NCBI GenBank assembly: GCA_018336035.1 | Contig: JAGXRD010000079.1 | Span: forward strand, 1 to 41,766 | Origin: Alphaproteobacteria bacterium | GTDB taxonomy: Bacteria > Pseudomonadota > Alphaproteobacteria > Ferrovibrionales > Ferrovibrionaceae | DNA: 41,766 bases | Direction of reading: 5' to 3' | Part shown: piece by piece, positions 24,303 to 34,818 of the stretch | Layout: every line of letters starts with the position of its first letter | How positions within the stretch are numbered: position 1 is the first letter of the stretch | Translations under genes and position numbers: made by a program | The notes under the pieces: model-generated | Told to the model about the DNA's origin: nothing | Database searches by the model: none | Seen by the model: the letters and a program-made list of their open reading frames with translations, nothing else

Positions 24303-25017
24303 GATCGCCGATCTTTCGGTTTCCTACGGCAAACACCGCGCCGTCGACAATGTGGCGCTGACTGTCGCGCGCGCCGAGATCGTCGTGATTCTCGGCGCCA
24401 ACGGCAGCGGCAAGAGTTCGCTGCTGCGGACCATCGGTGGTATCCAGCCGGCGGCCAATGGTGCGACGATTACGCTGAGCGGCACGGATCTCACGAAGCT
24501 GCGTGCCCATGCCATCGTCGAGGCCGGCCTGGCGCTGGTGCCGGAAGGACGCGGCATCTTCGGCGACTTGACGGTGCGCGAGAATCTGATGCTGGGTGCC
24601 TATGCGAAACGCGCCCGCGCCGGCGAGGCAGAGAATCTGCAGCGCGTGTTGACGCTGTTCCCGCGCCTGTCCGAACGCATGACGCAGGCGGCGCGCACCA
24701 TGAGCGGCGGCGAGCAGCAGATGGTCGCTATCGGTCGTGCCCTGATGTCGGCGCCGGATATTCTGCTGCTGGACGAACCGTCGCTAGGCCTGTCGCCGCT
24801 GATGTGTGGCGAGCTGTTCGGTGCGCTCGGCCGCATCCGCCAGGCCGGCATCGGCGTGCTGCTGGTTGAGCAGAATGCCAAGCGGAGTCTGGCCGTGGCA
24901 GATCGCGGCTACCTGCTCGAAAACGGCCGCATCGTCGGTCAGGGCTCAGCGCAATCGCTTCAAAACGATCCCGCCGTGCAGCGCGCCTATCTGGGCGTGG
25001 CGCAATCGGCGGTCTGA
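24295..25017 (+). CDS. ABC transporter ATP-binding protein, LivF type
   Basis: A 240-aa ATPase with a fully normal motif set: Walker A GANGSGKS at 34-41, signature MSGGEQQ, Walker B ILLLDEPSLGLSP and an H-loop region VLLVEQN (Gln/Asn in place of His, as is usual in LivF). It pairs with the atypical LivG-type subunit, so the dimer has one standard and one unusual signature. ATG 24295 overlaps the LivG stop by eight bases and follows GGGAG. The aldehyde dehydrogenase begins 23 bases after its stop. Confidence 0.9.
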   Translation: MLEIADLSVSYGKHRAVDNVALTVARAEIVVILGANGSGKSSLLRTIGGIQPAANGATITLSGTDLTKLRAHAIVEAGLALVPEGRGIFGDLTVRENLMLGAYAKRARAGEAENLQRVLTLFPRLSERMTQAARTMSGGEQQMVAIGRALMSAPDILLLDEPSLGLSPLMCGELFGALGRIRQAGIGVLLVEQNAKRSLAVADRGYLLENGRIVGQGSAQSLQNDPAVQRAYLGVAQSAV

Positions 25018-25040
25018 AACATCACGAACGGGAGACAGAC

Positions 25041-26492
25041 ATGTTCAACATCGACCTGCTGATCGACGGCAAGACGGTTCCGGCCGCCAAGGGGCGCAGC
25101 TTCGAGCGTCGCAATCCGCTGAACGACAGCGTCGCCACCAAGGCCGCCGCGGCCAGCGTGGAAGATGCGCGCGCCGCCGCCGATGCCGCCGCGAAGGCCT
25201 TTCCGGCCTGGTCGGCGCTGGGTCCGAACGAGCGCCGCGCATTGCTGAACAAGGCCGCCGATGCCATGGCGGCCAAGACGCCGGAGTTCATCGCGCGGAT
25301 GGCGGCCGAGATCGGCGCCACCGCCGGCTGGGCCGGTTTCAACGTGCATCTGGCGGCCGGCATGCTGCGCGAAGCTGCGGCCATGACCACGCAGATCGGC
25401 GGCGAGGTGATCCCGTCCGACAAGCCGGGCTGTATTTCGATGGCGGTGCGCCAGCCGGTCGGCGTGATCCTCGGTATCGCGCCGTGGAATGCGCCGGTGA
25501 TCCTCGGCACCCGCGCGCTGGCTATGCCGCTGGCCTGCGGCAACACCATCGTGCTGAAGGCGTCTGAACTCTGCCCGGGTACGCATCGCCTGATCGCCGA
25601 ATGCCTGCTCGAAGCCGGGCTTCCCGCCGGCGTGGTCAATGTCGTCACCAATGCGCCGGAAGACGCCGCCGCGGTGGTGGAGGCGCTGATCGCCCATCCG
25701 GCGGTGCGACGCATCAACTTCACCGGCTCGACCCGCGTCGGCCGCATCATCGCCGAGACGGCGGCGCGCCATCTCAAGCCGGTTTTGCTCGAACTGGGCG
25801 GCAAGGCGCCGATGCTGGTGCTGGACGATGCCGATCTGGACGAGGCCGTGAAGGCCGCCGCCTTTGGTGCCTTCATGAACCAGGGCCAGATCTGCATGTC
25901 GACCGAACGCCTCGTGGTCGACAAAAAGGTGGCCGACGATTTCGTCGGAAAGTTTGCCGCCAAGGCCAATACGCTGGTCGCTGGCGATCCGCATAAGGGC
26001 AACACGCCGCTGGGCGCTGTCGTGAGCAAAGAAGCCGTATTGAAGGTGCAGGACCTGATCAAGGACGCGACCGGTAAGGGCGCCAAGCTGGTGGCCGGCG
26101 GCCGTGCCGAAGGCGCCATCATGGATGCTGCCGTGCTCGATCACGTCACGCCGGATATGAAGATTTATTACGAGGAATCCTTCGGGCCTGTCGTTTGCGT
26201 GGTGCGTGCGCAGGATGACGAAGACGCCATCCGCATCGCCAACGATACCGAATACGGTCTGTCGGCGGCGGTATTCAGCCGCAACATTGCGCGCGCCATG
26301 AACGTGGCCCGCCGCATCGACAGCGGCATCTGCCATGTGAATGGCCCGACCGTGCATGACGAGGCCCAGATGCCGTTTGGCGGCACCAAGGCCTCGGGTT
26401 ACGGCCGCTTCGGTGGCAAGGCCGGTATCGACCAGTTCACCGAACTGCGCTGGATCACCATCGAGACGCAGCCCGGCCGTTTCCCGATCTGA
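25041..26492 (+). CDS. Aldehyde dehydrogenase, salicylaldehyde/vanillin dehydrogenase type
   Basis: An NAD(P)-dependent aldehyde dehydrogenase, 483 aa, the length of NahF/Vdh enzymes. Catalytic Cys285 lies in NQGQICMS, the general base Glu251 in LELGGKAP, Asn150 in APWNAP and Lys173 in VLKASE. The QPVGVILGIAPWNAP and NTIVLKASELCP blocks resemble salicylaldehyde and vanillin dehydrogenases, so an aromatic aldehyde is the best guess for substrate, giving a benzoate-type acid for PobA or VanAB. It follows the importer ATPase by 23 bases and has a GGGAGA ribosome-binding site. Substrate assignment is by likeness, not proof. Confidence 0.85.
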   Translation: MFNIDLLIDGKTVPAAKGRSFERRNPLNDSVATKAAAASVEDARAAADAAAKAFPAWSALGPNERRALLNKAADAMAAKTPEFIARMAAEIGATAGWAGFNVHLAAGMLREAAAMTTQIGGEVIPSDKPGCISMAVRQPVGVILGIAPWNAPVILGTRALAMPLACGNTIVLKASELCPGTHRLIAECLLEAGLPAGVVNVVTNAPEDAAAVVEALIAHPAVRRINFTGSTRVGRIIAETAARHLKPVLLELGGKAPMLVLDDADLDEAVKAAAFGAFMNQGQICMSTERLVVDKKVADDFVGKFAAKANTLVAGDPHKGNTPLGAVVSKEAVLKVQDLIKDATGKGAKLVAGGRAEGAIMDAAVLDHVTPDMKIYYEESFGPVVCVVRAQDDEDAIRIANDTEYGLSAAVFSRNIARAMNVARRIDSGICHVNGPTVHDEAQMPFGGTKASGYGRFGGKAGIDQFTELRWITIETQPGRFPI

Positions 26493-26499
26493 GGCGCGT

Positions 26500-27264
26500 A
26501 TGGCCTTGCTCGACGGAAAAGTCTGTATCGTCACCGGCGGCGCCGGCAGTCTCGGCCTGGCCTCGGCTGCGGAATTCCGCAGCAACGGCGGTCGCGTCAT
26601 GCTGGTCGACCGTGATCAGGCCGCGCTGGAAGCGGCAGTCGCCAAGATCGGCGGGCCCGGGGCGGATATCGCCATCTGCGCGGCCGATGTGGCTTCCACC
26701 GAAGGCACCAGGCGCTATATCGCTGAGACCGTCGCGCGCTGGGGCAAGATCGATGTGCTGTTCAGCAATGCCGGCATCAGCGGTATTGTCTGCCCGATCA
26801 CCGACTATCCGGAAGATGTGTTCGACGCCGTGATGGCGGTGAATGTGCGGGCCTCGTTCCTGGCCTGCAAATATGCCCTGCCGCAGATGAATGATGGCGG
26901 CAGTATCCTGATCACCTCCAGCGTGGTCGGCGTAACCAGCGATCCGGGTATCTGTGCCTATGCCACCTCGAAACATGCCGTGATCGGCCTGATGCGTACG
27001 GTGGCCAAGGAAGCAGCCGGCCGCAATATCCGCTGCAACGTGATCGCGCCGGGGCCCATTGATAACGGGTTCCAGCTTGAGATCGAGAAGGGCATTACGG
27101 CCGCCACTGGCCGTGACGGCACCAGGCTGCTCGACAGCATCATTCCGCTCGGTCGTCACGCCAAAGCTGAAGAGATTGCCCGCATGGTCCTGTTCCATGC
27201 GTCCCATCTGGGCAGCTTCACCACCGGCAGCGTTCTGATGGCCGATGGCGGCATGCATATCTAG
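26500..27264 (+). CDS. Short-chain dehydrogenase/reductase, NAD-type
   Basis: A 254-aa classical SDR. The TGGAGSLG nucleotide motif is at residues 12-19, Asp37 at the end of the second strand (MLVDRD) points to NAD(H), NAG at 90-92, and the catalytic Ser141, Tyr154 and Lys158 (YATSK) are present. It begins seven bases after the aldehyde dehydrogenase stop, and an in-frame upstream ATG is part of that gene read out of frame. It would oxidise or reduce an alcohol/ketone in the pathway; beside the cupin, a hydroxyl-ketone intermediate is a fair guess. Confidence 0.87.
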   Translation: MALLDGKVCIVTGGAGSLGLASAAEFRSNGGRVMLVDRDQAALEAAVAKIGGPGADIAICAADVASTEGTRRYIAETVARWGKIDVLFSNAGISGIVCPITDYPEDVFDAVMAVNVRASFLACKYALPQMNDGGSILITSSVVGVTSDPGICAYATSKHAVIGLMRTVAKEAAGRNIRCNVIAPGPIDNGFQLEIEKGITAATGRDGTRLLDSIIPLGRHAKAEEIARMVLFHASHLGSFTTGSVLMADGGMHI

Positions 27265-27297
27265 TTCAAACCAGCAGCCAGAGAAGGAGGGCGCCCC

Positions 27298-27831
27298 ATG
27301 CCCGAACTCGCCACCACCGAATTCTGGAAAGACCTGAAGCCGATCGCCAAGGTGTTCCAGCCCGACGCACGGCCTGAAGTCTACATCAATAACGCACCGA
27401 CCGAGGATGAGCGACTCTATGTGCCCTTCACCGACACGGTGTCGTCGCGCCCGCTGTGGATCTCGCCGTCGCAGAACAAGTGGTGCGACATCCTGATGGC
27501 AAAGAGCGCTGGTCTGGTGAACCGGCATTATCACCCGCATGAGGTCTTCGCCTATACGATCTCGGGCAAATGGGGCTATCTCGAGCATGACTGGACCGCC
27601 ACGGCCGGCGACTTCGTCTACGAGACGCCCGGCGAAGGCCATACGCTGGTCGCCTACGAGCACAAGGATCCCATGAAGGTCTTCTTCACCGTGACCGGCC
27701 CGCTGATCTGGCTCGATGAGAATGGCCAATCCGCCGGCCATTTTGATGTCCACGACTATATCGGTCTGTGCCGTGCCCATTATGAGAAGGTGGGAATCGG
27801 CGCTGCCTTTGTGGACACGCTGTTCCGGTAA
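27298..27831 (+). CDS. Cupin, 2,4'-dihydroxyacetophenone dioxygenase-like
   Basis: A 177-aa single cupin matching the length and pattern of 2,4'-dihydroxyacetophenone dioxygenase (DAD), a non-haem iron enzyme that splits its substrate with O2 to 4-hydroxybenzoate and formate. The first cupin motif HYHPHEVFAY gives His77 and His79, and His115 in GEGHTL completes a three-His site, one residue offset from the numbering I recall for DAD (76/78/114). A very strong GAAGGAGGG ribosome-binding site precedes ATG 27298. PobA, which consumes 4-hydroxybenzoate, lies 4.6 kb downstream, which supports this activity. Other C-C bond-cleaving cupins remain possible. Confidence 0.75.
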   Translation: MPELATTEFWKDLKPIAKVFQPDARPEVYINNAPTEDERLYVPFTDTVSSRPLWISPSQNKWCDILMAKSAGLVNRHYHPHEVFAYTISGKWGYLEHDWTATAGDFVYETPGEGHTLVAYEHKDPMKVFFTVTGPLIWLDENGQSAGHFDVHDYIGLCRAHYEKVGIGAAFVDTLFR

Positions 27832-27874
27832 CTGGAGCAGGACTTGCAGCCGGCAGGGTGGCTGACTAGGCTTG

Positions 27875-27894
27875 ATCCGGGCATTCACCCGGAT
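27875..27894. other. Hairpin in gap after the cupin gene
   Basis: ATCCGGG (27875-27881) pairs with CCCGGAT (27888-27894) around a six-base loop, inside the 118-base gap 27832-27949, the largest gap in this run of genes. No T run follows, so it is not a classic terminator; it could be an mRNA-processing or stability element. Confidence 0.35.
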
Positions 27895-27949
27895 TCAGGC
27901 GGCCGATGGAACAGGGAAATCAGGTCCTGCTGTCGCGCGAAAGCGCGTG

Positions 27950-28759
27950 ATGGTCCGTCGTGCGCGCCCCGCCATCCTGCTGATCGGCCATGGCGCCATG
28001 GCAGCCGAAGTGCGCGCCGCCGCGCTCAGCACGGGTTTGTTCGATGTCGGCGCCGTGCTGGTGCGGCATGAAAAAGTCGGCAGCGTCGGCGCCGAACTGA
28101 ACGGCTACAAGGTCATCGACAGTCTGGATGAACTGGATTTCGAGCCGGTGCTGGCGGCCGAATGCGCCAGCCATTCCGCCGTGCGGCAATACGGCCCGGG
28201 CCTGCTGCGCCTCGGCATCGATCTGGTCATTGCCTCCATCGGCGCGCTGAGCGATGAGGCCCTGCATCGCGAGCTGGAAGCGGCGGCGGCCATCGGCGGC
28301 GCCAAGCTGATCCTGCCGGCCGGCGCCGTGCCGGGGATCGATGCGCTGAATGCCGCCCTGCAGGGCGGCCTGGAGCGCGTGTCCTATATCTCGCGCAAGC
28401 CGCCGGCCGCCTGGAAGGGGACCCCGGCGGAAAGCAAGCTCGATCTCGACACTCTGGATCGCGCGGAAACCTTCTATACCGGCACCGCGCGTGCCGCAGC
28501 CCGCGACTATCCGAAGAATGCCAATGTCGCGGCCACCGTGGCTTTGGCCGGGCTGGGTTTCGATGCCACGGAAGTGCGCCTGATCGCCGATCCGGCGGCC
28601 GGTGGCAATATGCACGAGATCGAGGCCGTCGGCGCCTTCGGCCGGATGCAGCTCAGTATCGAGGGCAAGCCGCTGAGCAGCAATCCGAAGACCTCGTCGC
28701 TGGCGGCCTACAGCACGATCCACGCCATCCTCAATCGCGTGCGGATCACGGAAATCTAG
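27950..28759 (+). CDS. Aspartate dehydrogenase (NadX-like)
   Basis: A 269-aa L-aspartate dehydrogenase-family protein. The Rossmann loop GHGAMA is at residues 13-18, the middle has ASHSAVRQYGP and PAGAVPGIDAL, and the catalytic domain has PKNANVAATVALAGLG and NMHEIEA with His222 as the likely catalytic base. The enzyme oxidises aspartate to iminoaspartate, which yields oxaloacetate and ammonia or feeds NAD synthesis. Without nadA/nadC nearby and inside a catabolic run, an amino-acid-releasing role is more likely. ATG 27950 (or the adjoining GTG 27947) fits the family N-terminus; the 78 bases of open frame before it do not. Confidence 0.8.
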   Translation: MVRRARPAILLIGHGAMAAEVRAAALSTGLFDVGAVLVRHEKVGSVGAELNGYKVIDSLDELDFEPVLAAECASHSAVRQYGPGLLRLGIDLVIASIGALSDEALHRELEAAAAIGGAKLILPAGAVPGIDALNAALQGGLERVSYISRKPPAAWKGTPAESKLDLDTLDRAETFYTGTARAAARDYPKNANVAATVALAGLGFDATEVRLIADPAAGGNMHEIEAVGAFGRMQLSIEGKPLSSNPKTSSLAAYSTIHAILNRVRITEI

Positions 28760-28772
28760 AGAAGGATCGGTC

Positions 28773-29801
28773 GTGAAAGCGGTCTACAGCGAAGCCCATA
28801 GCAGTCACGATCCGCAATTCTTCCTGGTGCGCGGCGTGGTGCGCAAGACCACCGAACAGCCCGAGCGCGCCGCCCGCCTGCTCGATGGCCTGAACAGCGG
28901 CAGGCACACCATCGTAGCGGCGCAGAATTTCGGTGCCGGGCCGCGTGCCCGCGTACACAGCCCGGATTATCTCAGCTTCCTGGAATACGGTTTCGAGGAA
29001 TGGCGCGCGCTGGGCGATACCAATGCTGAAATGATTCCGAATATTCATGCGCATCGCGGCGAGGGCGCCAGTTATCCGACCGGCATTGTCGGCCGGCTCG
29101 GCTGGCATACCGCGGATACATCCTGCCCGATCGGCGCCGGCACATTTGCGGCCGCCTGTGCGGCGGCCGATACCGCCACCACGGCGGCGCAGATGGTGCT
29201 GGATGGCGAGGATACGGTCTATGCGCTGTGCCGTCCGCCCGGGCATCATGCCTACCGCGATATGGCCGGCGGTTTCTGCTACCTCAACAACAGCGCGATT
29301 GCCGCGGCGCATCTGCGGCAGAAGCATGAGCGTGTCGCCATCCTCGATGTCGATGTGCATCACGGCAACGGCACGCAGGGCATTTTCTACGACCGTGCCG
29401 ATGTGCTGACCGTGTCGATCCATGCCGATCCGGCCCGCTACTATCCATTTTTTGTCGGCTATGCCCATGAAACAGGCATCGGTGCCGGGCAGGGTGCCAA
29501 TCTCAATATCCCGCTGCCGCTGGGCACCGGCGATGCCGACTACATGATCGCACTGGATCAGGCCGTGCGCCGGATCAGGGCCTTTGCGCCCGGTGCGCTG
29601 GTGGTGGCGCTGGGGCTTGATACCTCCGAACATGATCCGCTGCAGGGCCTGAAGATCACCACCGAGGGCTTCCGCCGGATTGGTGCCGCCATCGCGCGGA
29701 TTGGTTTGCCCACCGTGCTGGTGCAGGAAGGCGGCTATCTGTCGGATATCCTCGGCGTCAATCTTGCCGCCGTGCTGGCTGGCTACGAAGCCAGCCGTTA
29801 A
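28773..29801 (+). CDS. Acetylpolyamine amidohydrolase (histone deacetylase family)
   Basis: A 342-aa zinc amidohydrolase almost equal in length to Mycoplana AphA (341). Zinc ligands Asp194, His196 (DVDVHHGNG) and Asp283, catalytic His158-His159 (PPGHHA) and Tyr322 (GGYLSD) are all present and lie one residue from the AphA numbering I recall. Such enzymes remove acyl groups from N-acetylated polyamines and small amides. GTG 28773 follows a GAAGGA site. In this cluster it could release polyamine or another amine from an amide substrate, with the amidases at 31032 and 36028 as alternatives. Confidence 0.85.
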   Translation: MKAVYSEAHSSHDPQFFLVRGVVRKTTEQPERAARLLDGLNSGRHTIVAAQNFGAGPRARVHSPDYLSFLEYGFEEWRALGDTNAEMIPNIHAHRGEGASYPTGIVGRLGWHTADTSCPIGAGTFAAACAAADTATTAAQMVLDGEDTVYALCRPPGHHAYRDMAGGFCYLNNSAIAAAHLRQKHERVAILDVDVHHGNGTQGIFYDRADVLTVSIHADPARYYPFFVGYAHETGIGAGQGANLNIPLPLGTGDADYMIALDQAVRRIRAFAPGALVVALGLDTSEHDPLQGLKITTEGFRRIGAAIARIGLPTVLVQEGGYLSDILGVNLAAVLAGYEASR

Positions 29802-29839
29802 GATCGCCGCGCCTGAACTGGCAGGAAAATTGCTGGGAT

Positions 29840-30772
29840 ATGGAGATGACACGCCGCATCACCGTTGCCGCCGCCCAGCTCGGTCCCATCGCTCGCAGTG
29901 ACACCCGCAGCCGGGTGGTCGAGCGCCTGATCGCGCACTTGCGCGAGGCACATCGCATGGGCTGCGACCTGGTAGTCTTCCCGGAACTGGCGCTGACCAC
30001 CTTCTTCCCGCGCTGGTTCATGACCGACCAGGCCGAGATCGACAGCTTCTTCGAGCGTGAGATGCCCGGTCCCGAAACACAACCGCTATTCGATGAGGCG
30101 AAGCGGCTCGGTCTTGGCTTTTACCTCGGCTATGCCGAACTGACGCCGGAAGGCCGGCATTTCAACACCTCGATCCTGGTGGGACGCGACGGCGCGATCA
30201 TCGGCAAATACCGCAAGGTGCATCTGCCCGGCCATGCCGAACACGAGCCCTGGCGCCGCTTCCAGCATCTGGAGAAACGCTATTTCGATGTCAGCGATAC
30301 CGGCTTCGGAGTCTGGCGTGCCTTTGGCGGCATTCTCGGCATGGCGATCTGCAATGACCGCCGCTGGCCGGAAACCTACCGCGTGATGGGCTTGCAGGGG
30401 GCCGAAATGATCCTGCTCGGCTACAATACCCCGGTGCATAACGCGCCGGCGCCGGACCACGATGACCTGTCGCTGTTTCATAATCAGCTGTCGATGCAGG
30501 CCGGTGCCTATCAGAATGGCAGCTGGGTGGTCGGCGTCGCCAAGGCCGGCAACGAGGAGGGTGTGCCGATGATCGGCGGCAGCCAGATCATCGCGCCATC
30601 CGGTGTGACTGTGGCGGCCACGCGCACCGATGGCGACGAGCTGGCCGTGGCGGTCTGCGACCTCGATGCCTGCGCCAGCTACAAAAACACCACATTCAAC
30701 TTTGCACTCCATCGCATGCCGCAGCATTATGGGCTGATCACGTCGCGTAAGGGAGCCGAGCCGCCGCCATGA
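29840..30772 (+). CDS. N-carbamoyl-D-amino acid hydrolase-like nitrilase-superfamily enzyme
   Basis: A 310-aa carbon-nitrogen hydrolase. The catalytic triad is Glu49 (VFPELALTTFFPRW), Lys126 (GKYRKVHLPGH) and Cys171 (AICNDRRWPE). These blocks, together with FQHLEKRYF, GYNTPVHN and the C-terminal PQHYGLI, are close to Agrobacterium D-carbamoylase (DCase, 304 aa), which hydrolyses N-carbamoyl-D-amino acids to the amino acid, CO2 and ammonia. A related carbamoyl or amide substrate is possible. ATG 29840 or 29846 could be the start. It overlaps the next small gene by four bases (ATGA), so the two are coupled. Confidence 0.82.
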   Translation: MEMTRRITVAAAQLGPIARSDTRSRVVERLIAHLREAHRMGCDLVVFPELALTTFFPRWFMTDQAEIDSFFEREMPGPETQPLFDEAKRLGLGFYLGYAELTPEGRHFNTSILVGRDGAIIGKYRKVHLPGHAEHEPWRRFQHLEKRYFDVSDTGFGVWRAFGGILGMAICNDRRWPETYRVMGLQGAEMILLGYNTPVHNAPAPDHDDLSLFHNQLSMQAGAYQNGSWVVGVAKAGNEEGVPMIGGSQIIAPSGVTVAATRTDGDELAVAVCDLDACASYKNTTFNFALHRMPQHYGLITSRKGAEPPP

Positions 30773-31035
30773 AGAAATCCGCCAAGAAGGCGAATGTCAC
30801 GCCGCTGACCCCGCCAGCCAAGGCCGTGGCCGCGCTGCCGCCGCCGCTGATCGCCGGCATGTTCGCCGAGATGGGCGTGCTGCTGCGCCCCGGCCGCGCC
30901 GATGCGATTGCCGCCACTTTGGGCACGGCGCTGGCGAAATTCCGCGAGCAGTCGGTGCGCCTGCCGCTTGAACGCGAGCCCGGCCTGTTCCCGGTCATGA
31001 TCGCTGAGGCGAAGAAGAAGGCGAAGCGGACATGA
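30769..31035 (+). CDS. AtzG/GatC-like (DUF4089-type) small amidase partner
   Basis: An 88-aa protein with a Lys- and Pro-rich N-terminus and a helical core IAGMFAEMGVLLRPGRADAI followed by a second helix (LGTALAKFREQ) and LPLEREPGLFPVM. This matches the small DUF4089/AtzG proteins that, like GatC, wrap around and stabilise an amidase-signature subunit. It overlaps the carbamoylase-like gene and the amidase by four bases each, as expected of a partner of the amidase. Assigned by size, motif and position; the overall identity to AtzG is likely low. Confidence 0.65.
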   Translation: MKKSAKKANVTPLTPPAKAVAALPPPLIAGMFAEMGVLLRPGRADAIAATLGTALAKFREQSVRLPLEREPGLFPVMIAEAKKKAKRT

Positions 31036-32471
31036 AGAAGACCGTTACCAAGAAAAAAGCGCCCGCAGCCGATCTGGCACTGATGGGCCTGGCCGAAGCC
31101 GTCCGTGCCGTGGCGCAGGGCAAGGTGACGTCGCAGGCGCTGACCGAAGCCTGCCTGGCGCGCATTGCCGAGTGGCAGCCGCGCGTGAATGCCTTTCTGC
31201 AGGTTGAAGCCGAGGCGGCACTGAAAGCCGCCAAGGCCATGGACCGCGCCCGCAAGCGCGGCGCGACGCTCGGTCGTCTCGCCGGCGTGCCGCTGGCGCA
31301 TAAGGATATGTTCTACCGCGCCGGCAAGCAGTCCAGCTGCGGTTCCGCGATCCGCCGGCACTGGAAGGCGACCGAAACCGCCACTGTCCTGCAACGGCTG
31401 GATGCCGAAGGCGCGCTCGATCTCGGCCGCCTCAACATGGCGGAATTTGCCTTCAATCCGACCGGCCATAACGTGCATTACGGCCATGCCCGCAATCCGT
31501 GGAATACCGACCGCATCACCGGCGGCTCGTCCAGCGGCTCGGCCGCTGCGGTGGCGGCGCGTATGGTGTTCGGGGCGCTGGGCTCGGATACCGGCGGCTC
31601 GATCCGCCAGCCGTCGCATTACTGCGCGCTGGTCGGCATGAAACCGACCTGGGGCCGCGTCAGCCGTGCTCATGCCATGCCGCTGAGCTATTCGCTCGAC
31701 ACTGTCGGCCCGATGACGCGCCGCGTCGAAGACAACGCCCTGTTGCTGGAGATTCTCGCCGGCGCCGATCCGCAGGACCCGACTGCTAGCCGCGAACCGG
31801 TCGGGGCCTATGTCGCGGCCGCGAAATCCGGCAGCGTGCGCGGGCTGAAGCTTGCCGTGCCGCGCCGCTTTTTCTGGGACAAGCTGAACAAGCCGAGCGC
31901 CGAAGCCCTCGAAGCCGCGCTCAAAACGTTTTCCAAGCTGGGCGTGAAAATCGTCGAGATCACACCGCCGGATATGGAGATGATAACGGCCGCTGTAATG
32001 GTGATGGTCTCGGCCGAGACGGCGGCATTGCATGCGCCCTGGATGCGGACACGACCGCATCTCTATGGCGATCTGGCGCGGATGCGGCTGGAAAACGGCC
32101 TGGCGCTCAGCGCCGTCGATTACATCGATTCACAGCGCTGGCGCGGCGAGGCGATTGCCGCCTTCCTGAAATCCATGGGCGATGCCGATGCCATCTTCGC
32201 GCCGGTGGCCGACCGCCCCGCGCCGACCATCGAGGAAACCGATGTCGCCGGCCGGCCGCAGGCCGGCAAGGTCGTCGCCACGCTCACGCGACTAAACCGG
32301 CCGATCAACTATCTCGGGCTGCCGTCGCTGGCGGTGCCGGCCGGTTTCGTGCGCGGCCAGCTGCCGATCGGTTTCCAGGTGGTCGGCCGGCCGTTTGCCG
32401 AAGCGATGCTGTACCGCTTCGGCGGTGCTTATGAAGCCGCGCAGCCGGTCTGGCAGACGGCGCCAGGCTGA
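31032..32471 (+). CDS. Amidase-signature hydrolase, AtzE/GatA-like
   Basis: A 479-aa amidase with the full Ser-Ser-Lys triad: Lys91 (LAHKDMF), cis-Ser166 (GGSSSGSA) and nucleophile Ser190 (GSDTGGSIR), spaced 75 and 24 residues as in fatty acid amide hydrolase. A basic N-terminus (KKTVTKKK) resembles that of the small protein just before it, with which it shares four bases. The pair looks like AtzE-AtzG or GatA-GatC. The substrate should be a small amide, carbamate or ureide; which one is not visible. It is convergent with pobA, with a three-base gap. Confidence 0.87.
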   Translation: MKKTVTKKKAPAADLALMGLAEAVRAVAQGKVTSQALTEACLARIAEWQPRVNAFLQVEAEAALKAAKAMDRARKRGATLGRLAGVPLAHKDMFYRAGKQSSCGSAIRRHWKATETATVLQRLDAEGALDLGRLNMAEFAFNPTGHNVHYGHARNPWNTDRITGGSSSGSAAAVAARMVFGALGSDTGGSIRQPSHYCALVGMKPTWGRVSRAHAMPLSYSLDTVGPMTRRVEDNALLLEILAGADPQDPTASREPVGAYVAAAKSGSVRGLKLAVPRRFFWDKLNKPSAEALEAALKTFSKLGVKIVEITPPDMEMITAAVMVMVSAETAALHAPWMRTRPHLYGDLARMRLENGLALSAVDYIDSQRWRGEAIAAFLKSMGDADAIFAPVADRPAPTIEETDVAGRPQAGKVVATLTRLNRPINYLGLPSLAVPAGFVRGQLPIGFQVVGRPFAEAMLYRFGGAYEAAQPVWQTAPG

Positions 32472-32474
32472 GGT

Positions 32475-34716
<2,242 letters not shown>

Positions 34717-34767
34717 CGCCCTGACGTCGCGTCATGCCGCGTGGGCAGCCTTGCGTGGCGGCCGGCC

Positions 34768-34776
34768 TGTTATAAT
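34768..34776 (+). promoter_or_regulatory. Extended -10 promoter candidate for acyl-CoA dehydrogenase gene
   Basis: TGTTATAAT is a perfect consensus TATAAT preceded by the extended -10 TG. A TTGCGT lies at 34751, but only 14 bases away, too short for a good -35. The start of transcription would be near 34783, leaving a 36-base leader to ATG 34819. This is the best -10 box I found in the window. Confidence 0.5.
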
Positions 34777-34818
34777 CTGGACAAAACGCGCCGAGACAGG
34801 CGCACCGGGAGCGAAGCC

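Noticed and set aside
24987-26600. A 537-codon minus-strand open frame
   Set aside because: Antisense of the aldehyde dehydrogenase, which has its catalytic Cys, Glu and Asn in place.
28773-29801. Reading the HDAC-family protein as a histone deacetylase
   Set aside because: Bacterial members with this length and residue set are acylpolyamine or small-amide amidohydrolases.
30738-32060. A 440-codon minus-strand open frame
   Set aside because: Antisense of the small AtzG-like gene and the amidase, both supported by motifs and gene overlaps.
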